NCBI RefSeq assembly: GCF_010501065.1
Contig: NZ_QVMM01000012.1
Span: 43,018-107,017, forward strand
Reading direction: 5' to 3'
DNA: 64,000 bases
From: Dysgonomonas sp. 216
Lineage (GTDB): Bacteria; Bacteroidota; Bacteroidia; Bacteroidales; Dysgonomonadaceae
Under the pieces are notes generated by a model that saw only the letters and a program-made list of their open reading frames with translations, searched no databases and had not been told where the DNA came from. The stretch's first letter is position 1, and each line of letters begins with the position of its first letter. The translations under genes and the position numbers were made by a program. Shown piece by piece: positions 44,251-52,586 of this stretch.

Positions 44251-45252
44251 ATGGATAATAATATTGAAGAAACCATCCCTCAGAAAAAATCACTGGTAAA
44301 AACTATCCTTCAAATAATTCTTCCTCTAGGTCTGGGCATTCTTATTGTCTACTTCTTCGTAAAGGATATCGATCCCAAGGAATTATGGTCGATACTTAAA
44401 AATGCAAATTGGGGTATCTTATTATTTTCTCTCATATTTGGGTTGTTAGGTAATACTATCAGAGGATATCGATGGGAGCTACTTATTCGCCCGCTTGGAT
44501 ACTCTCCTAAAGTATCAAATCTTTGTTTTGCAATTTATGGAGGTTATGCCGTAAACTTTGCTTTGCCTCGTGCAGGAGAAATATGGAGATGCGGAATTGT
44601 TGCCAAAGACGAAAAAATTCCCTTCACAAAATTATTTGGAACAATGATCTTGGATCGTGTACTAGACACACTCACTGTTTTGCTAATAACTGTTGTTGCA
44701 TTTTTTCTTAATATGCAATTTTTAATGAAACAGAGCGAAGAAAGTTTGGGTAGTATATCGCGACTAATAACATCGCCCTATTTATATATAGGAATATTAG
44801 TTTCCGTTCTTATAATATTTGTTGTATTCAAATATATGGGAGAGAACTTCATTGTAAAAAAAGTGAAAGATCTTCTTGTCGGAATGTGGAACGACATGAA
44901 AGACATCTGGAAGATGAAAACAAAAGGACGATTGATTTTCTACTCTCTTGCAATCTGGACATCCTATTTCTTCTATTTTTATATAACATTTTTCGCCTTT
45001 GGGTTTACTGAAAATTTAGGATTTATTGCAGCATTAGTAGCATTTGCCCTTAGCAGTATAAGTATGGGAGTGCCATCGAACGGAGGATTAGGCCCATGGC
45101 AGCTTGCCGTAATAGCCTCGCTTACACTATATGGTGTAAACAATGTTGAAGCAACAGCCTTTGCAACAGGTGTATTTGCAATACAATCGCTTTGGGTAAT
45201 TCTTTGCGGATTATTTGGAATCACTGCTATGGCTATCAGGAATCGAAAATAA
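44251..45252 (+). CDS. Lysylphosphatidylglycerol synthase-type (UPF0104/flippase-like) membrane protein
   Basis: The 333-residue protein has about eight transmembrane helices. GNTIRGYRWELLIRPLGY and AIYGGYAVNFALPRAGEIWR are the family motifs of the UPF0104/MprF transmembrane domain (PF03706), along with ALSSISMGVPSNGGLGPWQL. No lysyl-transferase domain is present, so it is the flippase or glycosyltransferase-type subfamily. It is the first gene of a run with two GT2 enzymes and a DUF6056-like protein (47 nt gap to the next). A role in handling lipid-linked glycans is a reasonable inference. Confidence 0.82.
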   Translation: MDNNIEETIPQKKSLVKTILQIILPLGLGILIVYFFVKDIDPKELWSILKNANWGILLFSLIFGLLGNTIRGYRWELLIRPLGYSPKVSNLCFAIYGGYAVNFALPRAGEIWRCGIVAKDEKIPFTKLFGTMILDRVLDTLTVLLITVVAFFLNMQFLMKQSEESLGSISRLITSPYLYIGILVSVLIIFVVFKYMGENFIVKKVKDLLVGMWNDMKDIWKMKTKGRLIFYSLAIWTSYFFYFYITFFAFGFTENLGFIAALVAFALSSISMGVPSNGGLGPWQLAVIASLTLYGVNNVEATAFATGVFAIQSLWVILCGLFGITAMAIRNRK

Positions 45253-45299
45253 TAATCCCTACAGAAACGATAAAGAAACATTGTTAAACAGGTCAAAAT

Positions 45300-46337
45300 A
45301 TGTCATTACTTATATCAGTTATAATCCCTGTTTATAATACGGAAAAATATCTGTCAAGATGCCTTGACTCTGTAATAAAACAAACATACACAAAACTCGA
45401 AATTATCCTGATTAATGATGGATCTACCGATTCGTCCGGAGATATATGCGACAATTATGCACAACAAGACTCCCGCATAAAAGTTGTTCACAAAAAGAAT
45501 GCCGGAGTTTCGGCAGCTCGTAATTCCGGACTGATGTACGCTAATGGCGATTATATCAGCTTTATTGATTCTGACGACAGAATAGAACATAATATGTACG
45601 AGATTCTGACATCCCACCTGAAAGACTGTCAGGCAGACATTGTCAGATTCAATGCCTATAGAGGTAAACATATAATGAACAGAATTCCTTTCGATGGCTT
45701 ATATGAAAATCAAAAGTTAAAGACCGAAATTCTGCATACAATGATAGGTGCTGATAAATTCGGGGGAACATTTATACAAGGTGTTTTATGGATGCATCTA
45801 TTCAAAAGAGTTGTTATTGAAGACAATAACATACGTTTCAGCCCGGATCTTCGTCAAAACGAAGACCGCCTGTTTACAATAACAACAATATCGCACTCGA
45901 AGAGTGTTTTGTTTGTTAACGATGTGTTGTATCACTACGAACTGAATGGGGATTCTCTGACCCAATCGTACAAGGAAGGACGATGGGAGCAGGAGCTCAT
46001 CTATCTAGACATGCTTAAGCAAAATGTTATAGAGCCGTTATCTCGGGCAGATAATAAAATGGATTTAACACCCCGTTTGCAGAACGATTATTTGCTGCGT
46101 GCTATAGTAAGTATACATTACGAATTTTTTACCGGTCACAGCAATCCTTTTAATTTCAAAAAAAAGAGAATAGCTCATATAATAAAAGATAAAAATGTGA
46201 GAATTTCTTCTCGTAATATCAGGAAAAACAAAATCAGCCTAAAAGAAAATATACTATTGTTCTTCATAAAGTACCGATGCTCTTTATTTTTGAGTATTTT
46301 TGAAGAACTAACTTATATTAAAGGCAAACGGACATAA
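45300..46337 (+). CDS. Glycosyltransferase family 2 protein
   Basis: The 345-residue protein has an N-terminal GT-A fold: SVIIPVYNTEKYLSRCLDSV, IILINDGSTDSSGDIC, GVSAARNSGLMYANGDYISF and the metal-binding FIDSDDRIEHNMYEI. The C-terminal part (DLRQNEDRLFTITT) matches the EpsJ/CPS-type group used in polysaccharide assembly. No transmembrane helix is evident. It lies between the flippase-like gene and a second GT2 gene with a 19-nt gap. Donor and acceptor sugars cannot be read from sequence. Confidence 0.88.
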   Translation: MSLLISVIIPVYNTEKYLSRCLDSVIKQTYTKLEIILINDGSTDSSGDICDNYAQQDSRIKVVHKKNAGVSAARNSGLMYANGDYISFIDSDDRIEHNMYEILTSHLKDCQADIVRFNAYRGKHIMNRIPFDGLYENQKLKTEILHTMIGADKFGGTFIQGVLWMHLFKRVVIEDNNIRFSPDLRQNEDRLFTITTISHSKSVLFVNDVLYHYELNGDSLTQSYKEGRWEQELIYLDMLKQNVIEPLSRADNKMDLTPRLQNDYLLRAIVSIHYEFFTGHSNPFNFKKKRIAHIIKDKNVRISSRNIRKNKISLKENILLFFIKYRCSLFLSIFEELTYIKGKRT

Positions 46338-46356
46338 ACTAAACAAGAAAAAAATA

Positions 46357-47289
46357 ATGGATAAAATTTCGTTAGTAATACCTTGTTATAACGAAGAACA
46401 GGCACTGCCTTTTCTGTATGAAGAATTGGTACGGGTTTCGGCAAAAATGAACCAACAAACATTTGAATTTATTTTTATAAATGACGGATCGAGAGATAAA
46501 ACTTTAGACATTGTAAAAGAACTACGAAGGAAAGATAAAAGAGTTCGGTTTGTTTCGTTCTCCAGAAACTTTGGAAAAGAAGCAGCTATACTTGCCGGAT
46601 TAAAAGCCTCGGAAGGAGATTATGTTGCGATGATAGATGCCGACCTTCAAGACCCGCCCGCTCTCTTATCCGAAATGTATATAGCCATAAAGGAGGAAAG
46701 TTACGATTGTATAGCAACCCGTAGAGATGATAGGAAAGGCGAACCCATTATCCGATCTTTCTTTGCCCGCCAATTCTATAAAATGATGAATAGAATATCG
46801 GATACCAAATTGGTCGACGGTGCGCGTGATTTTAGACTAATGACTCGCCAAATGGTAAATGCCATTATTGATATGCCTGAGTACAACCGTTTTTCGAAAG
46901 GTATTTTTCAATGGGTGGGCTTTAATACTAAATGGATTTCGTACGAAAATATCGAACGTGTGGCAGGCGAAACCAAATGGTCTTTTTGGGGATTGTTTTT
47001 CTATTCGCTCGAAGGAGTTGTTGCATTCTCAACGCGTCCTTTAGCTATAGCTTCACTTTTTGGCTTGCTTTTTTTTCTAATATCTTTGGTTATGATTACT
47101 GTTATAATAACCAAAACTCTTATTTGGGGCGATCCTGTAGCCGGTTATCCATCAACAATATGTATTATATTCTTTATTGGGGGAATACAACTTTTCTGTC
47201 TCGGTATTTTAGGGCAATACATATCCCGTACTTATCTTGAAACCAAACACAGACCCTTATTCGTTATTAAAGAAACTGAACAAGAATGA
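46357..47289 (+). CDS. Polyprenyl-phosphate glycosyltransferase (DPM1/GtrB-like)
   Basis: The 310-residue protein has a GT2 domain (LVIPCYNEEQALPFLYEELV, FINDGSRDKTL, DADLQDPPALL) and two C-terminal transmembrane helices (FGLLFFLISLVMITVIITK and IIFFIGGIQLFCLGILGQY). This is the GtrB/bactoprenol glucosyltransferase layout. It charges polyprenyl phosphate with a sugar on the cytoplasmic side. The next gene overlaps by 4 nt, which is the usual GtrB-acceptor enzyme coupling. Confidence 0.9.
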   Translation: MDKISLVIPCYNEEQALPFLYEELVRVSAKMNQQTFEFIFINDGSRDKTLDIVKELRRKDKRVRFVSFSRNFGKEAAILAGLKASEGDYVAMIDADLQDPPALLSEMYIAIKEESYDCIATRRDDRKGEPIIRSFFARQFYKMMNRISDTKLVDGARDFRLMTRQMVNAIIDMPEYNRFSKGIFQWVGFNTKWISYENIERVAGETKWSFWGLFFYSLEGVVAFSTRPLAIASLFGLLFFLISLVMITVIITKTLIWGDPVAGYPSTICIIFFIGGIQLFCLGILGQYISRTYLETKHRPLFVIKETEQE

Positions 47290-48683
47290 CAGTATTTAAA
47301 AGTGTAGCAAGACAGATGAATAATCTGGCTACAACATTTGAAAATTTAACCGATAACATAGCTGTTCGAAGAATCCTTTTTGGGTGTGCTCTGCTCGTAA
47401 TTTTCGGTGGTGTTTACATCTTAAATTCGCTCCATATGTTATATGGAGACGATTGGAGTTACAGTATGTTCGGAGACAATCATCTTAATAGTTTCGGACA
47501 AATTTTAGAATCGCAATACCGTCATTACTTTGTTTGGGGTGGACGAACCATTGTGCATATTATAGCGCAAACATTATTACTTTTAGGCAGTCCATGGAAC
47601 GACTTACTGAACAGTATGGCTTTTGTAGCTCTTATAGTTGCTGTTTATTATTTGGTGAAAAAAAAGGATTCTCCCTACAACGTATCGTTACTTATAGGAA
47701 TAACCATGCTTGTGTGGCTATTTCAACCTGCATTTGCGCAAACAATGCTGTGGATAGTTGGCAGTGCTAATTATTTATGGGGTACACTTATTATTGTTCT
47801 CTTTCTGATTCCGTTCAAATTACATTTTTTGAATGCAAATAGCAATGACAACCTTTTTAAAACTATCCTATTCCTATTTGCAGGAATTATTGCAGGATGG
47901 ACAAACGAGAATATGGCTGTCGCTCTGGTTTGTATAGTTTCGGTATTTCTTGTTTTGTTTAAGATAAGGGAAAAAAGAATACCTCGTTGGGCAATAACAG
48001 CCCTTATAGGAACTATAACCGGGACAATATTATTGATAGCAGCACCGGGCAATTACGTAAGGTATGCCGAGTTCCCGGTAGAACAAAGTTCGATTGTATT
48101 ACGGTATCTGGGACAATTTATTAGCGCATTGGCTTCTTTCTATTATTATTGTCTTCCTCTTGCATTTATTCTGGCTCTTAGTTTCATTATCCATCGTTAT
48201 TACGGAAAAACCGAGCTCAAAAAAGGTACATTTATTTTATCATCCATATGGCTGGCTGGAGCACTAATCGCAACTTTGGTAATGTCGGCTTCCCCATTTT
48301 TTCCGGGGCGCGCTTCGTTTGGCATTAACACTTTGCTTATCATAAGTATTGCGGCCCTATATGCCAACCTCGATTTCAGAAGCGGACTTATAAAAGGTAT
48401 AGCGTACACATCGTTAATTTTTGCTCTATTATTCTTCGTAGCCGATTATTACCGGGGATACAAAGATCTTGACGATATTAACACGGTTTTTTCGCAGCGT
48501 ATCGAGATTGTAAAGGAAGCAAAACAGCAAGGAATTAAGCATGTTACTTTTGTTGGTAAACCAATTGAGCAAAAGACCCGCTTCGTTCATTATTACGATT
48601 TCTTTAACAATCCGGAATTATGGGATAATAATGTCTTTTCTAAATATTATGGAATTGAATCGGTTGAAATGAAACCCGAATAG
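47286..48683 (+). CDS. DUF6056-like polytopic membrane protein (putative glycosyltransferase)
   Basis: The 465-residue protein has about 11 transmembrane helices and the N-terminal loop LYGDDWSYSMFGDNH followed by HYFVWGGRTIVHI. That resembles DUF6056 and GtrC/ArnT-type enzymes with an acidic catalytic loop after the first helix. Its start overlaps the GtrB-like gene (ATGA). The probable role is transfer of the polyprenyl-linked sugar to a cell-surface glycan outside the membrane. It ends 3 nt from the convergent YeiH gene, leaving no room for a terminator between. Confidence 0.75.
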   Translation: MTVFKSVARQMNNLATTFENLTDNIAVRRILFGCALLVIFGGVYILNSLHMLYGDDWSYSMFGDNHLNSFGQILESQYRHYFVWGGRTIVHIIAQTLLLLGSPWNDLLNSMAFVALIVAVYYLVKKKDSPYNVSLLIGITMLVWLFQPAFAQTMLWIVGSANYLWGTLIIVLFLIPFKLHFLNANSNDNLFKTILFLFAGIIAGWTNENMAVALVCIVSVFLVLFKIREKRIPRWAITALIGTITGTILLIAAPGNYVRYAEFPVEQSSIVLRYLGQFISALASFYYYCLPLAFILALSFIIHRYYGKTELKKGTFILSSIWLAGALIATLVMSASPFFPGRASFGINTLLIISIAALYANLDFRSGLIKGIAYTSLIFALLFFVADYYRGYKDLDDINTVFSQRIEIVKEAKQQGIKHVTFVGKPIEQKTRFVHYYDFFNNPELWDNNVFSKYYGIESVEMKPE

Positions 48684-48686
48684 CTA

Positions 48687-49610
48687 CTAAAAGTAAGAAA
48701 TCATCCACCAAAGGGATATAGCAGTAACTAATATCCATAAACAAACACCTTGTAAAAATGGATAAATACCAACCTTTTTCACCTCATCCATTTTTATAGA
48801 TGTTCCGATAAAGAACAAGGCAATAGTCATGCCTTTTCGTCCCAGCCAGCTCAAATGTCCGTTAGTTTCTTCCATACCGGGAACATACGATCCAATAAGT
48901 ATGGCAATAACAAATAAAGCAATGAACCACGGAATAGAAATCTTCGAAGCCTTATTCTTATTATAAAAAGCAATAATAAAGGCTACAGGTATTATCCACA
49001 AAGTTCGGGTAAGTTTTACTGTTGTTCCCACCTGAAGGGCTTTCTCTCCGTATTCGGCACATGCACCCACAACCGAACTGGTGTCGTGAATTGCAATTGC
49101 CGCCCAATAACCAAAAGTAGTTTCATCCATCGAAAATAAGTGCCCGACAACAGGAAAGACGAAAAGAGCCACGGCATTAAGTATAAAAATCACAGCAAGA
49201 GAAAAGCTAATCTGGTTATTCTCTGCGTTAATTACAGGAGCAATTGCAGCAATGGCGCTTCCTCCACAAATGGCAGTTCCACCCGATATAAGTAGAGATG
49301 TATTTTTTTCGACCTTAAATATGCGCCCTAAAAGTATACCCAACAACAAGGTTAGGAAAACCGAGACTAGAGTCAACACAAAACCCGTTTTGCCGGTATG
49401 TATAACTTCGCTGACAGGCATTGCAAAACCCATCAGAACAATGGATATCTGAAGCAAATACTTAGTCAATTTACCCGAATTAAAAACCGGCTCGCCTTTA
49501 TACAGAAAGGCAAGAAAGATGCCGGAAAACAAAGCCAAAGGCGGACTGACAAACGGGAACAAACAGAGTGCGGGAATTACATAAAATAAAGGACATAATA
49601 CTTTAGACAT
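48687..49610 (-). CDS. YeiH/UPF0324 family putative sulfate exporter
   Basis: The 307-residue protein has about ten transmembrane helices. SGGTAICGGSAIAAIAPVIN and AAIAIHDTSSVVGACAEYG are the conserved signature of UPF0324 (PF03601) carriers. The transport role in most members is unproven; sulfate or sulfonate export has been proposed for relatives. It stands alone with a TACCTTTG box at 49637-49630 and is divergent from ribE. Confidence 0.85.
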   Translation of the reverse strand: MSKVLCPLFYVIPALCLFPFVSPPLALFSGIFLAFLYKGEPVFNSGKLTKYLLQISIVLMGFAMPVSEVIHTGKTGFVLTLVSVFLTLLLGILLGRIFKVEKNTSLLISGGTAICGGSAIAAIAPVINAENNQISFSLAVIFILNAVALFVFPVVGHLFSMDETTFGYWAAIAIHDTSSVVGACAEYGEKALQVGTTVKLTRTLWIIPVAFIIAFYNKNKASKISIPWFIALFVIAILIGSYVPGMEETNGHLSWLGRKGMTIALFFIGTSIKMDEVKKVGIYPFLQGVCLWILVTAISLWWMISYF

Positions 49611-49629
49611 AACTATATTGATTTTTATA

Positions 49630-49637
49630 CAAAGGTA
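49630..49637 (-). promoter_or_regulatory. -7 box (TACCTTTG) of the YeiH-type gene
   Basis: The minus strand reads TACCTTTG, 19 nt before the ATG at 49610. Confidence 0.5.
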
Positions 49638-49738
49638 TAACAGAATATGAGATTATTAATCTATACACTATAAAGATAAGTTAATTAGTCTTCATTAAAT
49701 AACTTAAATATGAATCTATGCTTTGATTTAAAAAGTAG

Positions 49739-49746
49739 TATCTTTG
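49739..49746 (+). promoter_or_regulatory. -7 box (TATCTTTG) that fixes the ribE start
   Basis: TATCTTTG lies 26 nt before ATG 49773. A frame open from 49710 runs through this box, so its N-terminal extension is not expected to be translated. No -33 element at the usual spacing. Confidence 0.55.
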
Positions 49747-49772
49747 TACCAACAAAATTAAATCATACGACT

Positions 49773-50381
49773 ATGTTTTCAGGTATTGTAGAAGAAGCTG
49801 CAACTGTGGTTGCGCTAAAAAAAGAAGGTGAGAATCTGCATATCACAATGAAGTGTTCGTTCGTGAACGAGTTGAAAATAGATCAGAGTGTTGCCCATAA
49901 TGGTGTATGTCTTACTGTAGTAAGCATGACTGAAGATACATACACTGTTACAGCCATAAAAGAAACCTTAGAGCGTTCGAATCTTGGATTACTAAGCCCC
50001 GGAGACAAAGTAAACCTTGAACGCAGTATGTTGATGAACGGACGCTTAGACGGGCATATTGTACAAGGGCATGTAGACCAAACAGCCAAATGTATAAAAG
50101 TTGAAGAAGCCGATGGTAGTTGGTATTTTACTTTTCAATACAACTTCGACAAGGAGATGGCTACACGCGGTTACATGACTGTAGACAAAGGCTCGGTAAC
50201 AGTAAACGGAGTGAGCCTTACTGTTGTGAACCCTACAAACAATAGCTTTCAGGTAGCTATAATACCTTATACTTACGAGTTTACTAATTTCCACCAGATA
50301 AAAGAGGGATCAACAGTAAACCTTGAGTTTGATATTATAGGCAAATATATAAGCCGTATATTGGCTGTTCAACAAGACTAA
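49773..50381 (+). CDS. ribE: Riboflavin synthase (alpha subunit type)
   Basis: The 202-residue protein (from MFSGIVEEAATVV, the canonical start) catalyses the dismutation of two 6,7-dimethyl-8-ribityllumazine to riboflavin. Its two lumazine-binding domains show SVAHNGVCLTVVSM and GSVTVNGVSLTVVNP, with MNGRLDGHIVQGHVD between. The upstream 21 codons of open frame are rejected because of the promoter box and family length. It heads a four-gene unit with a nitroreductase (10-nt gap), which uses flavin, an EamA carrier and a phosphoesterase. No riboswitch was seen in the leader. Confidence 0.93.
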   Translation: MFSGIVEEAATVVALKKEGENLHITMKCSFVNELKIDQSVAHNGVCLTVVSMTEDTYTVTAIKETLERSNLGLLSPGDKVNLERSMLMNGRLDGHIVQGHVDQTAKCIKVEEADGSWYFTFQYNFDKEMATRGYMTVDKGSVTVNGVSLTVVNPTNNSFQVAIIPYTYEFTNFHQIKEGSTVNLEFDIIGKYISRILAVQQD

Positions 50382-50391
50382 TTCTATAATT

Positions 50392-50937
50392 ATGGATTTT
50401 CTTGAACTTGTAAACAAACGTCAGAGCACAAGAGCTTACGATAAAGATAAAGCTGTTGAACCTGAAAAAGTCGCTCGTATTATCGAGGCTGCACGGCTTT
50501 CGCCGTCGGCTTGTAATGCGCAGCCGTGGCACTTTATAGTAGTTGACGATCCCGATCTGAAAAATAAAGTAGCCGATGCAGCATCGGCAAAGCTATTAGG
50601 GATGAATCACTTTACTAAACAGGCTCCTGTGCATATACTTATTGTAGAGGAGAAAGTGAATTTTACATCGGGTATAGGTGGAATGATAAAAGACAAGCAC
50701 TTTGCTCATGTCGATATTGGTATTGCCGCTGCACACATATGTTTAGCTGCCGAAGCCGAAGGTTTAGGCAGTTGTATGCTGGGCTGGTTTAATGAATCGA
50801 AAATGCGCAAACTTTTGGACATCCCCGAAAGTAAACGTGTAATACTCGACATAGTAATAGGCTACCCTGCCCAAGGGTTACGTCCTAAAAAACGTAAGGC
50901 TACAGAAGAGGTCGTTTCTTACAACAAATATAAATAA
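50392..50937 (+). CDS. Nitroreductase family protein
   Basis: The 181-residue FMN-dependent enzyme begins DFLELVNKRQSTRAYDKDK, with the Arg-Ser/Arg FMN-binding segment. LSPSACNAQPWHFIVVDD and AEAEGLGSCMLGWF follow as in the NfsA/FRP superfamily. It acts as a homodimer on a quinone, nitro or other electron acceptor, which cannot be read from sequence. It lies directly behind ribE, the source of its cofactor, and 1 nt before the EamA gene. The PKKRKATEEVV tail is basic. Confidence 0.88.
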   Translation: MDFLELVNKRQSTRAYDKDKAVEPEKVARIIEAARLSPSACNAQPWHFIVVDDPDLKNKVADAASAKLLGMNHFTKQAPVHILIVEEKVNFTSGIGGMIKDKHFAHVDIGIAAAHICLAAEAEGLGSCMLGWFNESKMRKLLDIPESKRVILDIVIGYPAQGLRPKKRKATEEVVSYNKYK

Positions 50938-50938
50938 C

Positions 50939-51874
50939 ATGGCTATATCGCAAAAGCAATGGGGGCATATTACAATGTTCTCCGTGGCAACTATGTTCGC
51001 TTTGAACATTCCTATCGGGAAATATCTTCTGTCAAACTTTATATCCCCATTCGGGTACACAGTATCGCGAATACTTTTTGCCACAATAGCCTTCTGGATA
51101 GCATCCCTATTTATGAAAAAGGAGAGGGTTGCTATAAAAGACCACCTTATATTGTTGGGAGGTGGCATTTTCGGGATAATATTTAATCAAGGCTTATTTA
51201 TATTCGGACTGGGAAATACGTCGCCTGTCGATGCTTCCATTATCACAACAAGCAGCCCGCTTTTTGCCATGATAATAGCGGCGCTTATACTAAAAGAGCC
51301 CATAACGTTACAAAAGGCAGGAGGAGTTCTTTTAGGAATAGCCGGAGCCGTATCGTTGGTTTACAGCAGCCACCACGGAAATGTAACAACCGAATCGGGT
51401 ATGATCGGGAATCTGTCTATTGTAGGAAGCTCGTTCAGCTATGCATTCTATCTGGTAATTACGCGCCCGTTAAGTACCAGATATTCGTCGGTAACTATAA
51501 TGAAGTGGATGTTCCTGTATGCAGCAATCTTTTTCGTTCCGTTGTTTTATAAAGACCTTGTAAATGCTGACTTATTCAAGCAAACAGAAAGCCTGCCATT
51601 CGCATTTTATGCCTATGTTCTAATCTTTGCTACATTCATCGCTTATATGCTTATCCCAGTAGCTCAAAAAAGAATACGTCCCACTACTATATCGATGTAC
51701 AATAATCTGCAACCCATAATTGCATCTTTTGTAGCTATCAGTATAGGGCAAGATACATTTTCAGTAGGAAAGCTTATTTCGGGCATTCTGGTATTTATGG
51801 GTGTATATCTGGTTACACAGAGTAAATCGAAAGCCGATCTGGATGCTGAGCAAATACAAACATCTAAGCAATGA
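50939..51874 (+). CDS. EamA/DMT family transporter
   Basis: The 311-residue protein has ten predicted transmembrane helices in two EamA repeats of about 140 residues. FALNIPIGKYLLSNFISPFG, IIFNQGLFIFGLGNTSPVDA and ISMYNNLQPIIASFVAISIG are typical of the drug/metabolite exporters. It starts 1 nt after the nitroreductase stop and overlaps the next gene by 4 nt, so it is part of the ribE operon. Substrate unknown; flavin precursor or amino-acid export are possibilities only. Confidence 0.85.
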   Translation: MAISQKQWGHITMFSVATMFALNIPIGKYLLSNFISPFGYTVSRILFATIAFWIASLFMKKERVAIKDHLILLGGGIFGIIFNQGLFIFGLGNTSPVDASIITTSSPLFAMIIAALILKEPITLQKAGGVLLGIAGAVSLVYSSHHGNVTTESGMIGNLSIVGSSFSYAFYLVITRPLSTRYSSVTIMKWMFLYAAIFFVPLFYKDLVNADLFKQTESLPFAFYAYVLIFATFIAYMLIPVAQKRIRPTTISMYNNLQPIIASFVAISIGQDTFSVGKLISGILVFMGVYLVTQSKSKADLDAEQIQTSKQ

Positions 51875-52365
51875 AAAAAATAGGTTTGCTATCGGATACC
51901 CATAACCATTGGGATAAGAAGTATGAAGAGTACTTTGCCGATTGCGACGAAGTTTGGCATGCAGGCGATATCGGTTCTCTTGGACTGGCTGTGCAATTCG
52001 AGGCATTCAAGCCATTTAAAGCTGTATACGGAAATATAGATGACACTAAAGTTCGTTCTGCTTACCCCGAAATACTACGCTTCGAAACAGAAGGTGTAGA
52101 TGTATTGATGACGCATATAGGAGGATATCCGGGAAAATACAACCCTAAAATTAAAGGAATATTGCAGGTGTCGCCTCCCAAGTTATTCATTTGTGGTCAC
52201 TCGCATATACTAAAAGTTATATATGACAAACAATATGGTTGCCTCACAATAAATCCGGGTGCTGCCGGACTCTATGGATTTCACACTGTACGTACACTGT
52301 TGAAATTTGTGTTGGATAAGGGGCAGATTAAAGACCTTGAAGTTATTGAATTGGCAAACCGGTAA
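51871..52365 (+). CDS. YfcE/MJ0936-type metallophosphoesterase
   Basis: The 164-residue protein has the calcineurin-like phosphoesterase motifs in order: LLSDTHNHW (DxH), VWHAGDIGSLG (GDxx), YGNIDD (GNxD), MTHIGG, CGHSHI (GHxH) and INPGAAG. That is the small single-domain YfcE group, which hydrolyses phosphodiesters in vitro with manganese. It overlaps the EamA gene (ATGA) and ends the ribE unit. The physiological substrate is unknown. Confidence 0.9.
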   Translation: MKKIGLLSDTHNHWDKKYEEYFADCDEVWHAGDIGSLGLAVQFEAFKPFKAVYGNIDDTKVRSAYPEILRFETEGVDVLMTHIGGYPGKYNPKIKGILQVSPPKLFICGHSHILKVIYDKQYGCLTINPGAAGLYGFHTVRTLLKFVLDKGQIKDLEVIELANR

Positions 52366-52459
52366 GCCCGATATTTGTCGTCTATTTATCGCAAACTAAA
52401 ATCTACAACAGTCACACATTAATTCTATCAAGATACAATTAGCGCCCTTTACTGTGCGT

Positions 52460-52475
52460 TTCTATGTACATAGAA
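52460..52475. promoter_or_regulatory. Perfect 16-bp palindrome upstream of xseA (candidate operator)
   Basis: TTCTATGTACATAGAA is its own reverse complement. It lies 112 nt before the xseA ATG. Fifteen of 16 bases match the centre of the inverted repeat at 3213-3232 before sdhC. Likely a dimeric regulator site; the regulator is unknown. Confidence 0.5.
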
Positions 52476-52586
52476 TACTTCTTTCATAAAGATTATGTTT
52501 GCTCTATTTTAACATTTTAGTCAGAGGATAATCAAACTTAAAAAACCAACTTTGTATTTGCTTACTCAATTTATATAGTTAAGGAT

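Noticed and set aside
49640..49772. FMN riboswitch before ribE
   Set aside because: The leader after the promoter is under 30 nt and lacks the conserved RFN element helices.
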